Assembly: GCA_030598125.1 (NCBI GenBank)
Contig: JAUVQN010000071.1
Span: 1 to 7,368 of the forward strand
Direction: 5' to 3'
DNA: 7,368 nucleotides
Source: Coriobacteriia bacterium
GTDB taxonomy: Bacteria; Actinomycetota; Coriobacteriia; Anaerosomatales; JAUVQN01
The translations under genes were made by a program, and so were the position numbers. Of the stretch, positions 1 through 6,018 are shown in pieces. How positions within the stretch are numbered: the first letter of the stretch is position 1; each line of letters opens with the position of its first letter. The notes below the pieces were generated by a model. The model saw only the letters and a list, made by a program, of their open reading frames with translations, searched no databases and had not been told where the DNA came from.

Positions 1-876
1 GGGCCTCGCGCGGCCCTCGACGTCCGCGAGCAGTCCTCCTGCGCGCTTCGCGACCTCCGTCGCCCGCTGGAGCGCGGATGCGTCGTCCACGTCCAGGAGT
101 ATACCCGCGACGGTCGGACCGGCACCCGAGAGCACGACACCGTCGGCGCCCGACTCGGCCAGCGCGCCCCGGACGACCTCGAGATCGGGGATCAGCTCGG
201 CACGACGCGCTTCGTGGAGTCTGTCCTCGAAGCCCCGCCTCGCGAGCTCCCGGTCCCCGAGCAGCACGCCCGCGACGAGGGCCGCGGCGCGTGAGGCGTT
301 GAACACCGCGTCTTCGAAGGGGACCGTGTCGGGGAGACGCTTGCGCGCGTCTCCCGTATCCAGACCCGCGTCGCTCGTGACGACGACGACGGCCAGCCCC
401 GAGCATGGCTCGAGGCGGTCGGCGACGTAGCCGCCGTCCTCGCGGAGGACGATGGTGAAGCCGCCGAACAGGGCGGCGGCGACGTTGTCCCCGTGACCCT
501 CTATCCGCGACGCCGCGTCCACGAGCTCGTCCGCGGCGCGCCTCCGCCCGAGCATCGCGTCGGCCGCCAGGAGCCCGGAGACCACGGCGGCGGCCGACGA
601 GCCCAGTCCTCCGCCTACCGGTATCTCGCTCGCGTAGAACAGCGAGGCGCACCGGTCGGGCTCGCCCGCTTCCTCGAAGACCCGCTTCATCACGCGGACG
701 ACCGCGTTGTCCTCGTCCCCGGGAACGATGCCGGCTGCGGCCCCTTCCACCGTGACCGACCAGGCGGCGGCATCCTCGGCGCGACACTCGTCATAGCGGC
801 CGACGGCGAGGCCGAAGCTGTCGAAGCCGGGGCCGAGGTTCGCGACGGACGCGGGGACGCGGACCGTCACGCCCAT
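1..876 (-). CDS. thrB: Homoserine kinase, C-terminus cut by window edge
   Basis: Cytoplasmic enzyme that transfers phosphate from ATP to L-homoserine, giving O-phosphohomoserine, the substrate of threonine synthase. I read the frame by hand: it is open from the ATG at 876 to base 1, giving 292 codons with no stop. Three GHMP-kinase motifs are visible: the N-terminal VPASVANLGPGFDSFGLA (about residues 7-24), the glycine-rich ATP loop EIPVGGGLGSSAA (84-96), and the C-terminal LSGAGPTVAGI (249-259). ThrB proteins are usually about 300-310 residues, so only some 10-20 residues should lie beyond the edge; the truncation comes from the window and is not biological. The start is 7 bp after the hom stop. 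The nearest Shine-Dalgarno-like GAGGA is about 14 bases upstream and inside a small hairpin, so translation is probably coupled to hom. A GTG at 870 is an alternative start. The family is certain. Confidence 0.95.
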   Translation of the reverse strand, partial: MGVTVRVPASVANLGPGFDSFGLAVGRYDECRAEDAAAWSVTVEGAAAGIVPGDEDNAVVRVMKRVFEEAGEPDRCASLFYASEIPVGGGLGSSAAAVVSGLLAADAMLGRRRAADELVDAASRIEGHGDNVAAALFGGFTIVLREDGGYVADRLEPCSGLAVVVVTSDAGLDTGDARKRLPDTVPFEDAVFNASRAAALVAGVLLGDRELARRGFEDRLHEARRAELIPDLEVVRGALAESGADGVVLSGAGPTVAGILLDVDDASALQRATEVAKRAGGLLADVEGRARP

Positions 877-877
877 C

Positions 878-896
878 CGAGGATCAGAGCTCCTCG
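878..896 (-). promoter_or_regulatory. Small hairpin over the hom stop and thrB ribosome-binding region
   Basis: On the minus strand CGAGGA (896-891) and TCCTCG (883-878) form a perfect 6-bp stem with a 7-base loop, GCTCTGA, that contains the hom stop codon. The 5' arm carries the only Shine-Dalgarno-like GAGGA near thrB, and the thrB ATG begins one base after the 3' arm. A ribosome finishing hom would melt the stem, so the layout suits translational coupling. The repeat is seen directly; the function is inferred, and a stem this short can occur by chance in GC-rich DNA. Confidence 0.4.
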
Positions 897-2173
897 ACCC
901 GGATCACCGCGGAGACGGCCGAGACGACCTCGAGGGCCCCGATGTCCGCGAAGGCTGCGCGCGCGTGGGCCTCGGAGGCCTCGTGGGTGACGAGCACGAG
1001 CTCGGCCTCGCCCGACTCGTACGTCTCGAGCTGGATGACGGACGCGATGGACACCGCGTGGTCGCCCAGCACCTGAGCGACCGCGGCGAGCACGCCGGGG
1101 CGGTCTGTTACGCGCAGGCGGACGTAGTAGCGGGTCGTGAGCGAGCCGATATCGCGGATCGGGAGGGTCTCCTTGCACGTGCAGCCCACGAGGTTCAGGC
1201 AGTCACCGCTGATGTGGCGCGCGACCTCTAGGAGATCGCCGACGACGGCGGAGGCGGCGGGCAGGGAGCCGGCCCCTTCGCCGAAGAACATCGTCTCTCC
1301 CACCGAGTCGCCCACGACATAGATCGCGTTGTAGACGCCGTCCACTCCTGCGAGCGGGTGCTCCGCGGCGATCATCGCGGGGTGCACGCGCACGTCGAGG
1401 CCGTCCTCGGTGCGTCTCGCGATCGCGACGAGCTTGATCGCGTAGCCCATCTCGGCCGCGTACCCGATGTCGACGGCCGACAGACCGCGGATGCCCTCGG
1501 TCGGGACCTCGTCCGCGGTCACGCGCGAGTTGAAGCCTATCGAGGCGAGGATGGCGATCTTCGCGCCGGCGTCGAGCCCGTCCACATCGGCGGTCGGGTC
1601 CGCTTCGGCGTAACCGCGCTCCTGCGCCTCGGCGAGGGCGGTCTCGTAGTCGAGGCCGTCCTCCGCCATGCGCGTGAGGATGTAGTTGGTGGTCCCGTTG
1701 ACGATGCCGACCACGCTCTCGATCTCGTTGCCCACCAGGCTGTGCTTGAGGGGTCCGATGATCGGGATGCCGCCGCCGACGCTCGCCTCGAACATGATGT
1801 CCACGCCTGCGGCCTCGGCGGCGTCCATGACCTCCTTGCCGTGCGCGGCCATGAGCGCCTTGTTCGCGGTGACGACGCTCTTGCCCGCCGCGAGTGCGTC
1901 GACGACGATGTCGTGCGCGACGCCCGTACCCCCGACGAGCTCGATGACCACGTCGATGTCGGGGTCGGCGATGATGTCAGCCGCGTCGGTCGTGAACCGC
2001 TCGGCCGGGATGCCCAGTGCCTCGGCGCGCGACGGGTCGCGGTCGGCGAAGCGTACGAGTTCCACGTCGACCGAGGCGCGACGGCTGAAGTCGTCGCCAT
2101 GCTGGCGGACGATCTCGACGACGCCGGAGCCGACGGTTCCGAGCCCTACGAGACCTGCTCTCACTGTGCGCAT
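884..2173 (-). CDS. hom: Homoserine dehydrogenase with C-terminal ACT domain
   Basis: NAD(P)H-dependent cytoplasmic enzyme reducing L-aspartate 4-semialdehyde to L-homoserine, the branch point toward threonine and methionine. The 429-residue product has the single-function architecture: an N-terminal Rossmann fold with GLGTVGSG (about 10-17), the ANKAL segment with the conserved lysine K105, the signature EASVGGGIPII (129-139), NGTTNYIL (159-166), and DGLDAGAKIAI with D201 and K205 at the expected catalytic positions. A C-terminal ACT domain begins near residue 348 (YYVRLRVTDRPGVLAAVA); in relatives it allows feedback inhibition by threonine. The frame stays open upstream to 2563, but that part overlaps lysA. 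The ATG at 2173 is chosen because it starts directly before the Rossmann strand and has GAAGGA eight bases upstream. The linker before the ACT domain is cysteine-rich (C325, C331, C333), which I do not recall as a family feature. No aspartokinase is fused to it. Confidence 0.97.
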   Translation of the reverse strand: MRTVRAGLVGLGTVGSGVVEIVRQHGDDFSRRASVDVELVRFADRDPSRAEALGIPAERFTTDAADIIADPDIDVVIELVGGTGVAHDIVVDALAAGKSVVTANKALMAAHGKEVMDAAEAAGVDIMFEASVGGGIPIIGPLKHSLVGNEIESVVGIVNGTTNYILTRMAEDGLDYETALAEAQERGYAEADPTADVDGLDAGAKIAILASIGFNSRVTADEVPTEGIRGLSAVDIGYAAEMGYAIKLVAIARRTEDGLDVRVHPAMIAAEHPLAGVDGVYNAIYVVGDSVGETMFFGEGAGSLPAASAVVGDLLEVARHISGDCLNLVGCTCKETLPIRDIGSLTTRYYVRLRVTDRPGVLAAVAQVLGDHAVSIASVIQLETYESGEAELVLVTHEASEAHARAAFADIGALEVVSAVSAVIRVEEL

Positions 2174-2181
2174 GTCGGGAG

Positions 2182-2187
2182 TCCTTC
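2182..2187 (-). promoter_or_regulatory. Shine-Dalgarno site of hom
   Basis: GAAGGA on the minus strand lies eight bases before the ATG at 2173. It fixes the hom start there rather than at the upstream in-frame codons that lie inside lysA. Confidence 0.75.
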
Positions 2188-2224
2188 GTGAGCGGGCGGG
2201 ATGGGGACGCGTGCGGGAGGCGGT

Positions 2225-2245
2225 TTCGGGGTCATTGTAGCCGAA
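2225..2245 (-). promoter_or_regulatory. Possible -10 box (TACAAT) in front of hom, inside a short dyad
   Basis: The 86-bp lysA-hom gap carries TACAAT at 2239-2234 on the minus strand, five of six matches to the sigma-70/sigma-A -10 consensus and an unusually A/T-rich hexamer for this sequence. It would place a start site near 2227, giving a leader of about 54 bases. No good -35 hexamer is found 16-18 bases upstream and there is no TGn extension, so the call rests on the -10 alone. TTCGG and CCGAA (an inverted repeat with an 11-base centre, 2225-2245) flank the hexamer and could be an operator or chance. The rest of the gap shows no terminator, leader peptide or riboswitch that I can recognise. 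Confidence 0.35.
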
Positions 2246-2259
2246 GAGGAGCGCGCGCC

Positions 2260-3630
2260 TTACGCGACCGGCGTGCCGTCGAGCCGGAGCTCGCAGGAGA
2301 GCAGGTCGTCGTAGGTCTCGCGCCGGACGACCGTGCGCGCCTCGCCGTCGCGCACGAAGACGACCGCGGGGCGGACCTGCGAGTTGTAGTTGCTCGCCAT
2401 CGAGCGGCAGTACGCGCCCGTGGCACACACGCAGAGTACGTCGCCGACATCCACCCGCTGGAGCTCCACGTCCCGCGCGATCAGGTCGCCGGTCTCGCAG
2501 TGCTTGCCGGCGATGGTGACGACCTCGGTCCTGGGACGGTCGGCCTTGTTCGCGATCAGGCACTCGTAGCCGGCATCGTAGAGGGCGGGACGGATGTTGT
2601 CGGTCATGCCCCCGTCCACCGCCACGTACGTGCGGATCTCCGGGACCTCCTTGATCGTCCCGACCGTGTAGAGCGTGACACCCGCGTTCGCCACCATGCT
2701 GCGGCCCGGCTCGACCATCATCTTGGGGACCGGGAGGTCGTGGCGCTCCACCTCCTCCTTGATGCCGTCCACGATGACCTTGCCGTACTGCTCGATCGTC
2801 GAGGGCTCGTCGGGAAGACCGTACGCGATCCCCAGACCGCCCCCGGTGTCCAGCTCCTCGACCGTGTAGCCCGTCTCGCGGCGTATCTCCTCGACGAAGC
2901 CGACCACGACCTCGATCGCTTTCGCGTAGCTCTGCAGCGCGAAGATCTGGCTCCCGATGTGCATATGGAGCCCCTTCAACGCGATGCCCGGCAGCTCCAG
3001 CGCGCGCTTCACACCCTCCATCGCGAGGCCGTGGTTCATGCCGAACCCGAACTTGCTGTCGTTCTGCCCCGTCTGGATGTAGCTGTGCGTGGAGGGCTGG
3101 ATGCCGGGGGTGACGCGCACGAGCACCGGCTGCTCCACACCGCGCGCGACCGCGATCGCACTCAGTCGCTCGAGCTCCTCGAGGGAGTCGGCGATGATCC
3201 GGTGCACGCCGGCGTCCACGGCCTCCTCGAGCTCTTGGGGGGTCTTGTTGTTGCCATGCATGTAGATGCGCTCCGCCGGGAACCCGGCCGCGAGCGCGAC
3301 AGCGAGCTCACCGCCGCTCGCAGTGAGCAGCGAGAGACCCTCTTCGTCGAGGATCTGGAGCATCGCCACGCTCGTGAACGCCTTCGCGGCGTACAGCACC
3401 TCGACGTCCTCCCAGTGGTACGCCGTCCACCGCACGTACTCGCGCATCTGGTTGCGCATGTGCTCCTCGTCCATGACGTACAGGGCGGTGCCCCTCTCGC
3501 GCGCGAGGTCGGTCATGTCGACGCCGCCGATGAAGAGACGCCCGCCGCGCACCTCGGCCGTCATCGGGAGCACGGCGGACAGGTCCGGCGTCTCGCCCTT
3601 CGGCTCGTCAGGCATCGGTTCGGCGAGCAT
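2260..3630 (-). CDS. lysA: Diaminopimelate decarboxylase
   Basis: PLP-dependent cytoplasmic enzyme decarboxylating meso-2,6-diaminopimelate to L-lysine, the last step of lysine synthesis. From the ATG at 3630 the product is 456 residues. It shows the alanine-racemase-like barrel with the PLP Schiff-base lysine in LYAAKAF (K83), the HIGSQ phosphate-binding segment (224-228), DTGGGLG (261-267), EPGR (307-310), then the C-terminal beta domain with CETGD carrying the catalytic cysteine C378, and GAYC (406-409) with the conserved active-site tyrosine. The DAP-type CETGD and HIGSQ motifs favour DAP over ornithine or arginine as substrate. Start choice: 3630 has GGGAGGGG six bases upstream. An in-frame ATG at 3675 also has GGAGG four bases upstream and would add an arginine-rich 15-residue leader unlike LysA, so I prefer 3630. 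It follows argS by 58 bp and probably shares its transcript. Confidence 0.96.
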   Translation of the reverse strand: MLAEPMPDEPKGETPDLSAVLPMTAEVRGGRLFIGGVDMTDLARERGTALYVMDEEHMRNQMREYVRWTAYHWEDVEVLYAAKAFTSVAMLQILDEEGLSLLTASGGELAVALAAGFPAERIYMHGNNKTPQELEEAVDAGVHRIIADSLEELERLSAIAVARGVEQPVLVRVTPGIQPSTHSYIQTGQNDSKFGFGMNHGLAMEGVKRALELPGIALKGLHMHIGSQIFALQSYAKAIEVVVGFVEEIRRETGYTVEELDTGGGLGIAYGLPDEPSTIEQYGKVIVDGIKEEVERHDLPVPKMMVEPGRSMVANAGVTLYTVGTIKEVPEIRTYVAVDGGMTDNIRPALYDAGYECLIANKADRPRTEVVTIAGKHCETGDLIARDVELQRVDVGDVLCVCATGAYCRSMASNYNSQVRPAVVFVRDGEARTVVRRETYDDLLSCELRLDGTPVA

Positions 3631-3636
3631 CGACTG

Positions 3637-3644
3637 CCCCTCCC
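3637..3644 (-). promoter_or_regulatory. Shine-Dalgarno site supporting the 3630 start of lysA
   Basis: GGGAGGGG on the minus strand ends six bases before the ATG at 3630. A competing GGAGG sits at about 3684-3680 before the ATG at 3675, but with only four bases of spacing and followed by an arginine-rich stretch. Confidence 0.55.
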
Positions 3645-3648
3645 GTCG

Positions 3649-3668
3649 CGCGGCCCTGCGCGGCCGCG
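3649..3668 (-). promoter_or_regulatory. All-GC hairpin directly upstream of the lysA ribosome-binding site
   Basis: CGCGGCC (3668-3662 on the minus strand) pairs perfectly with GGCCGCG (3655-3649) across a six-base loop, GCGCAG. The stem has seven G-C pairs and lies four bases before the GGGAGGGG site of lysA. There is no T run after it, so an intrinsic terminator is unlikely. It could tune lysA translation or mRNA processing between argS and lysA. If lysA really starts at 3675 the repeat would be coding. The structure is seen in the sequence; its role is inferred. Confidence 0.4.
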
Positions 3669-3688
3669 TCCACATCTGTCCTCCGCGC

Positions 3689-5395
3689 CTACATCCGCTC
3701 CGGAGCACTCACGCCGCACAGGTCGAGCACGGTCGCGAGCGCCACACGGGTCGCGTCCACCACGTAGAGGCGCGCGGCCGTGAGCTCCTCGTCGTCGGAG
3801 ACGACCTTGCACTCCGTGTAGAACTGGTGGAACGCGCCGGCCAGCTCCTCCGCATAGCGCGTGAGCTTGTACGGCGCGAGCTGGCGCGCCGCGATCTCCA
3901 CGACCTCGCTCGCCTCGCCGAGCTTCCGCATGAGCGCGAGCTCCTGGGGCGCGGTGAGCAGCTGGAGTGGCGCGTCGTCGCGGACGAGCGCCGCAGCCGT
4001 CTCCGCGATGTCCACGCTCGTGTCCGCGGTATCGGCTCCGGACGCCTTCCTCAGGATCGCGGAGATGCGTGCGTGCGCGTACTGCACGTAGTAGACGGGG
4101 TTTTCCGCCGAGCGCTCCTTCGCGAGCGTGATGTCGAAATCGAGCGGCTGGTCGGTGTTCCTTCTCAGGAAGAAGTAGCGAGCCGCGTCGGCACCGACCT
4201 CGTCGAGCAGGTCCTCGAACGTGACCATCTCCCCGGTCCGCTTCGACATGCGCACGACCTCGCCGTCGCGGAAGAGGTTGACGAGCTGCCCGATGACGAT
4301 CGCGAGCTGGCCCTCGTGCCCCAGCGCGGAGGCGGCTGCCTCCATGCGCTTCACGTAGCCGTGATGGTCCGCGCCCCAGAGGTCCACGACGAGATCGAAG
4401 CCCCGGTCGAACTTGTCCGCGTGGTAGGCGACGTCCGCCGCGAAATAGGTGTGATCGCCGTCCGCCTTCCTGAGCACGCGGTCCTTGTCGTCGCCGTAGT
4501 CCGTCGAGCGGAACCAGGTGGCGCCCTCCTCCTCGTACACGTGTCCCGAGGCTCGGAGCCCCTCGATCGACCGCTCGACGGAAGAGAGCCCGTCGTCGGC
4601 CAGCTCGTGCAGTGTCTGCTCTGAGAACCAGACGTCGAAGCCGACGCCGACGTCGAGGAGCACGCGCTCGAGGTGCGCGAGGACCTGCGCGTACGCCTTC
4701 TCCTTGAAGTGCGCCTCGCGCTCGGACGAGTCGGCGTCGGCCCAGCGCTCGCCCTCCTCCTCCAGGATCTCGCGCGCGATCTCGGTCACGTACGCTCCCT
4801 GGTACCACTCCTCGGCGAACTCCACGTCGCGGCCGCAGAGCTCCAGGTAGCGCGCCGCGACCGACTTCGCGAAGACGTCCATCTGCACCCCGGCGTCGTT
4901 GATGTAGAACTCGCGCTCGACATCGTAGCCCGCATGCTCGAGCACGCGCGCCAAGCTGTCGCCGAGCGCGGCCCACCTGCCGTGGCCCACGTGCATAGGC
5001 CCCACGGGATTCGCCGAGACGAACTCGACCTGCACGCGGCGGCCTTCGCCGACGTCCGCGCGACCGAAGTCCTGGCCCGCGGAGCGCACGTCGGCGAGGA
5101 TCGCCTGAAGCGCGACGGGGGCCAGGCGGATGTTGATGAAGCCGGGGCCGGCGATCTCGACGGAGTCCACCAGCTCGGACTCGCCGATACGTGACGCGAC
5201 GGCTTCCGCGATCTCGCGCGGGGGCTTGCCGGCGGCCTTGGCGAGCCTGAGCGCGACCGTGGACGCGTAGTCGCCGTGCGAGGGGTCGCGCGGCCGCTCG
5301 ATCATGGGGTCCCGAGGCACGTCTTCGGGCAGCGCGCCATCCTCGATGGCCTGCGACAGAGCCTGGGAGACGAGATCCTCGACAGTGAATCGCAC
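3689..5395 (-). CDS. argS: Arginyl-tRNA synthetase (class I)
   Basis: Charges tRNA-Arg with arginine in the cytoplasm at the expense of ATP. From the GTG at 5395 the product is 568 residues, within the normal 550-590 range. Domains in order: the ArgRS-specific N-terminal domain (about 1-115), then the Rossmann catalytic core with FVSANPVGPMHVGHGR, whose HVGH (135-138) is the HIGH motif, YINDAG (164-169), GADHHGY (341-347) and RMSKRTG (382-388) in the place of KMSK. The all-helical DALR anticodon-binding domain starts near ENPVYYVQYAHARI (431-444) and runs to the end. ArgRS proteins often deviate from KMSK, so this is not a defect. An ATG at 5431 would add a proline-rich 12-residue leader and lies only about 7 bases from the predicted transcription start. 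The GTG has GAGGAG ten bases upstream and begins directly at the conserved helix. It is the first gene after a 156-bp gap and precedes lysA. Confidence 0.96.
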   Translation of the reverse strand: MRFTVEDLVSQALSQAIEDGALPEDVPRDPMIERPRDPSHGDYASTVALRLAKAAGKPPREIAEAVASRIGESELVDSVEIAGPGFINIRLAPVALQAILADVRSAGQDFGRADVGEGRRVQVEFVSANPVGPMHVGHGRWAALGDSLARVLEHAGYDVEREFYINDAGVQMDVFAKSVAARYLELCGRDVEFAEEWYQGAYVTEIAREILEEEGERWADADSSEREAHFKEKAYAQVLAHLERVLLDVGVGFDVWFSEQTLHELADDGLSSVERSIEGLRASGHVYEEEGATWFRSTDYGDDKDRVLRKADGDHTYFAADVAYHADKFDRGFDLVVDLWGADHHGYVKRMEAAASALGHEGQLAIVIGQLVNLFRDGEVVRMSKRTGEMVTFEDLLDEVGADAARYFFLRRNTDQPLDFDITLAKERSAENPVYYVQYAHARISAILRKASGADTADTSVDIAETAAALVRDDAPLQLLTAPQELALMRKLGEASEVVEIAARQLAPYKLTRYAEELAGAFHQFYTECKVVSDDEELTAARLYVVDATRVALATVLDLCGVSAPERM

Positions 5396-5405
5396 GACGG
5401 GCGGA

Positions 5406-5411
5406 CTCCTC
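5406..5411 (-). promoter_or_regulatory. Shine-Dalgarno site favouring the GTG start of argS
   Basis: GAGGAG on the minus strand ends ten bases before the GTG at 5395. The alternative ATG at 5431 has only a weak GGTGG upstream and an AGGA one base away, which is too close to act as a ribosome-binding site. Confidence 0.5.
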
Positions 5412-5444
5412 GGGTCGGCGCAGGCGGGCATGTCCTGGCCACCC

Positions 5445-5473
5445 AGGATAGCGCCACGCGAGTTCGCGGTCGA
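5445..5473 (-). promoter_or_regulatory. Candidate promoter for argS-lysA-hom-thrB
   Basis: On the minus strand a TCGACC -35 hexamer (5473-5468) and a TATCCT -10 hexamer (5450-5445) are separated by exactly 17 bases. Each matches four of six consensus positions (TTGACA, TATAAT). The expected start site near 5438 would give a leader of about 43 bases to the GTG of argS, containing its Shine-Dalgarno site. The gap between rlmH and argS is the longest in the window, which supports a promoter here. The hexamers are modest, so this remains a prediction. Confidence 0.4.
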
Positions 5474-5474
5474 C

Positions 5475-5489
5475 AGCCTCCGCCAGGCT
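5475..5489. repeat. Short inverted repeat in the rlmH-argS gap
   Basis: AGCCT and AGGCT form a perfect 5-bp stem with a 5-base loop just upstream of the proposed -35 box of argS. There is no T run on either side, so it is not a convincing intrinsic terminator. It could be a regulator site or chance. Confidence 0.25.
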
Positions 5490-5530
5490 CGTGAGAAGCG
5501 GCCCTGAGCGCGCCGCCCGATGCCACGGGC

Positions 5531-5542
5531 CTCCCCGGGGAG
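5531..5542. repeat. Perfect 12-bp palindrome CTCCCCGGGGAG after rlmH
   Basis: This self-complementary sequence lies 9 bases beyond the rlmH stop. On the minus strand GCACG and CGTGGC flank it and can pair with one bulge, extending it into an imperfect hairpin over about 5523-5549. No U tract follows, so it would be at most a weak or factor-dependent terminator or an RNA 3'-end stabiliser of the htrA-rlmH message. A binding site for a dimeric repressor is another reading. Confidence 0.35.
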
Positions 5543-5551
5543 CGACGTGCC

Positions 5552-6016
5552 CTAGAGGTGGTAGGGTTCGCCCTTCATGATCTTGAACGCGCGATAGAGC
5601 TGCTCGAAGAGGACGACCCGAGCGAGCTGGTGCGGCAGCGTCATCCGCGAGAGTGACATGCGCTCGTCGGCCCGCGCCAGCACCGCCTCCGAGAGACCGG
5701 CGCTGCCGCCGACGACGAACGCCGCGTGGCTGTCGCCCGAGACCATCATCTCCTCGAGCCGCTTCGAGAGCTGCGGGGAGGTCCGCTCGCTCCCCCGCTC
5801 GTCCAGGGCGATCACGCGTGCCCTCTCGGGCAGCGCGGCGAGTACCGCCTCGCCCTCGCGCTCGATCGCCCGCGCTCGGTCGCCGGAGATGTCCTGGTCG
5901 GGGACCTCGCGGACGTGCAGCGTGGCGTAGGGACGCAAGCGCTTCTCGTACTCGACGGCGGCCTCACGCCAGAAGGGCTCCTTCAGACGGCCGACGGCGA
6001 CGACGGTGAGCCGCAC
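5552..6016 (-). CDS. rlmH: 23S rRNA (pseudouridine-1915-N3)-methyltransferase
   Basis: SPOUT-class methyltransferase that uses S-adenosylmethionine to methylate N3 of pseudouridine 1915 in helix 69 of 23S rRNA, acting on assembled 70S ribosomes. The 154-residue length is normal for this small family (about 155-160). The sequence begins with RLTVVAVGRLKEP, carries LDERG (71-75), the trefoil-knot SAM-binding loop VVGGSAGLS (101-109), and the diagnostic C-terminus PHQLARVVLFEQLYRAFKI (128-146) followed by GEPYH (149-153), whose histidine and tyrosine are conserved. The start is a GTG whose first base is the last base of the htrA stop (TAGTG), so translation is probably coupled to htrA by reinitiation; a GAGG about ten bases upstream lies inside the htrA coding end. 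The older name is the SPOUT family YbeA/YydA-type protein. Identification is secure. Confidence 0.96.
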   Translation of the reverse strand: MRLTVVAVGRLKEPFWREAAVEYEKRLRPYATLHVREVPDQDISGDRARAIEREGEAVLAALPERARVIALDERGSERTSPQLSKRLEEMMVSGDSHAAFVVGGSAGLSEAVLARADERMSLSRMTLPHQLARVVLFEQLYRAFKIMKGEPYHL

Positions 6017-6018
6017 TA
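6014..6018 (-). other. TAGTG stop-start overlap of htrA and rlmH
   Basis: The htrA stop TAG (6018-6016) shares its G with the GTG start of rlmH (6016-6014). A one-base overlap of this kind usually means the two genes lie on one mRNA and that ribosomes ending htrA restart on rlmH. Confidence 0.8.

Noticed and set aside
382..388. ArgRS signature RMSKRTG (residue numbers within ArgS) as a degenerate, inactive KMSK motif
   Set aside because: Active ArgRS enzymes commonly deviate from canonical KMSK, and all other catalytic motifs and the anticodon-binding domain are intact, so there is no reason to suspect loss of function.
1358..2191. Plus-strand open frame (277 codons) opposite hom
   Set aside because: Antisense shadow of hom with Asp/Val/Arg/His-rich composition. 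It resembles no family I know.
2174..2259. Threonine attenuator, T-box or lysine riboswitch in the lysA-hom or argS-lysA gaps
   Set aside because: The gaps are 86 and 58 bp, too short for a lysine riboswitch or T-box. They contain no run of threonine, isoleucine or lysine codons and no terminator stem followed by a T run.
2174..2563. N-terminal extension of hom to an upstream in-frame start
   Set aside because: The extension would lie across the lysA coding end, is low-complexity and precedes the Rossmann strand that normally begins the protein. A good Shine-Dalgarno site marks 2173 instead.
2188..3783. Long plus-strand open frame (531 codons) opposite lysA
   Set aside because: It lies antisense to a gene with intact motifs. 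Its product is arginine-, histidine- and aspartate-rich with no recognisable fold, as expected when a GC-rich gene is read on the wrong strand.
3266..4624. Plus-strand open frame (452 codons) spanning the argS-lysA junction
   Set aside because: It crosses two well-supported opposite-strand genes, has no ribosome site that stands out, and has low-complexity serine/arginine/valine-rich composition typical of a shadow frame.
3561..4976. Minus-strand open frame (471 codons) overlapping argS in another frame
   Set aside because: It is an arginine- and glycine-rich out-of-frame reading of argS. The argS frame contains all catalytic motifs without interruption, so there is no frameshift to explain.
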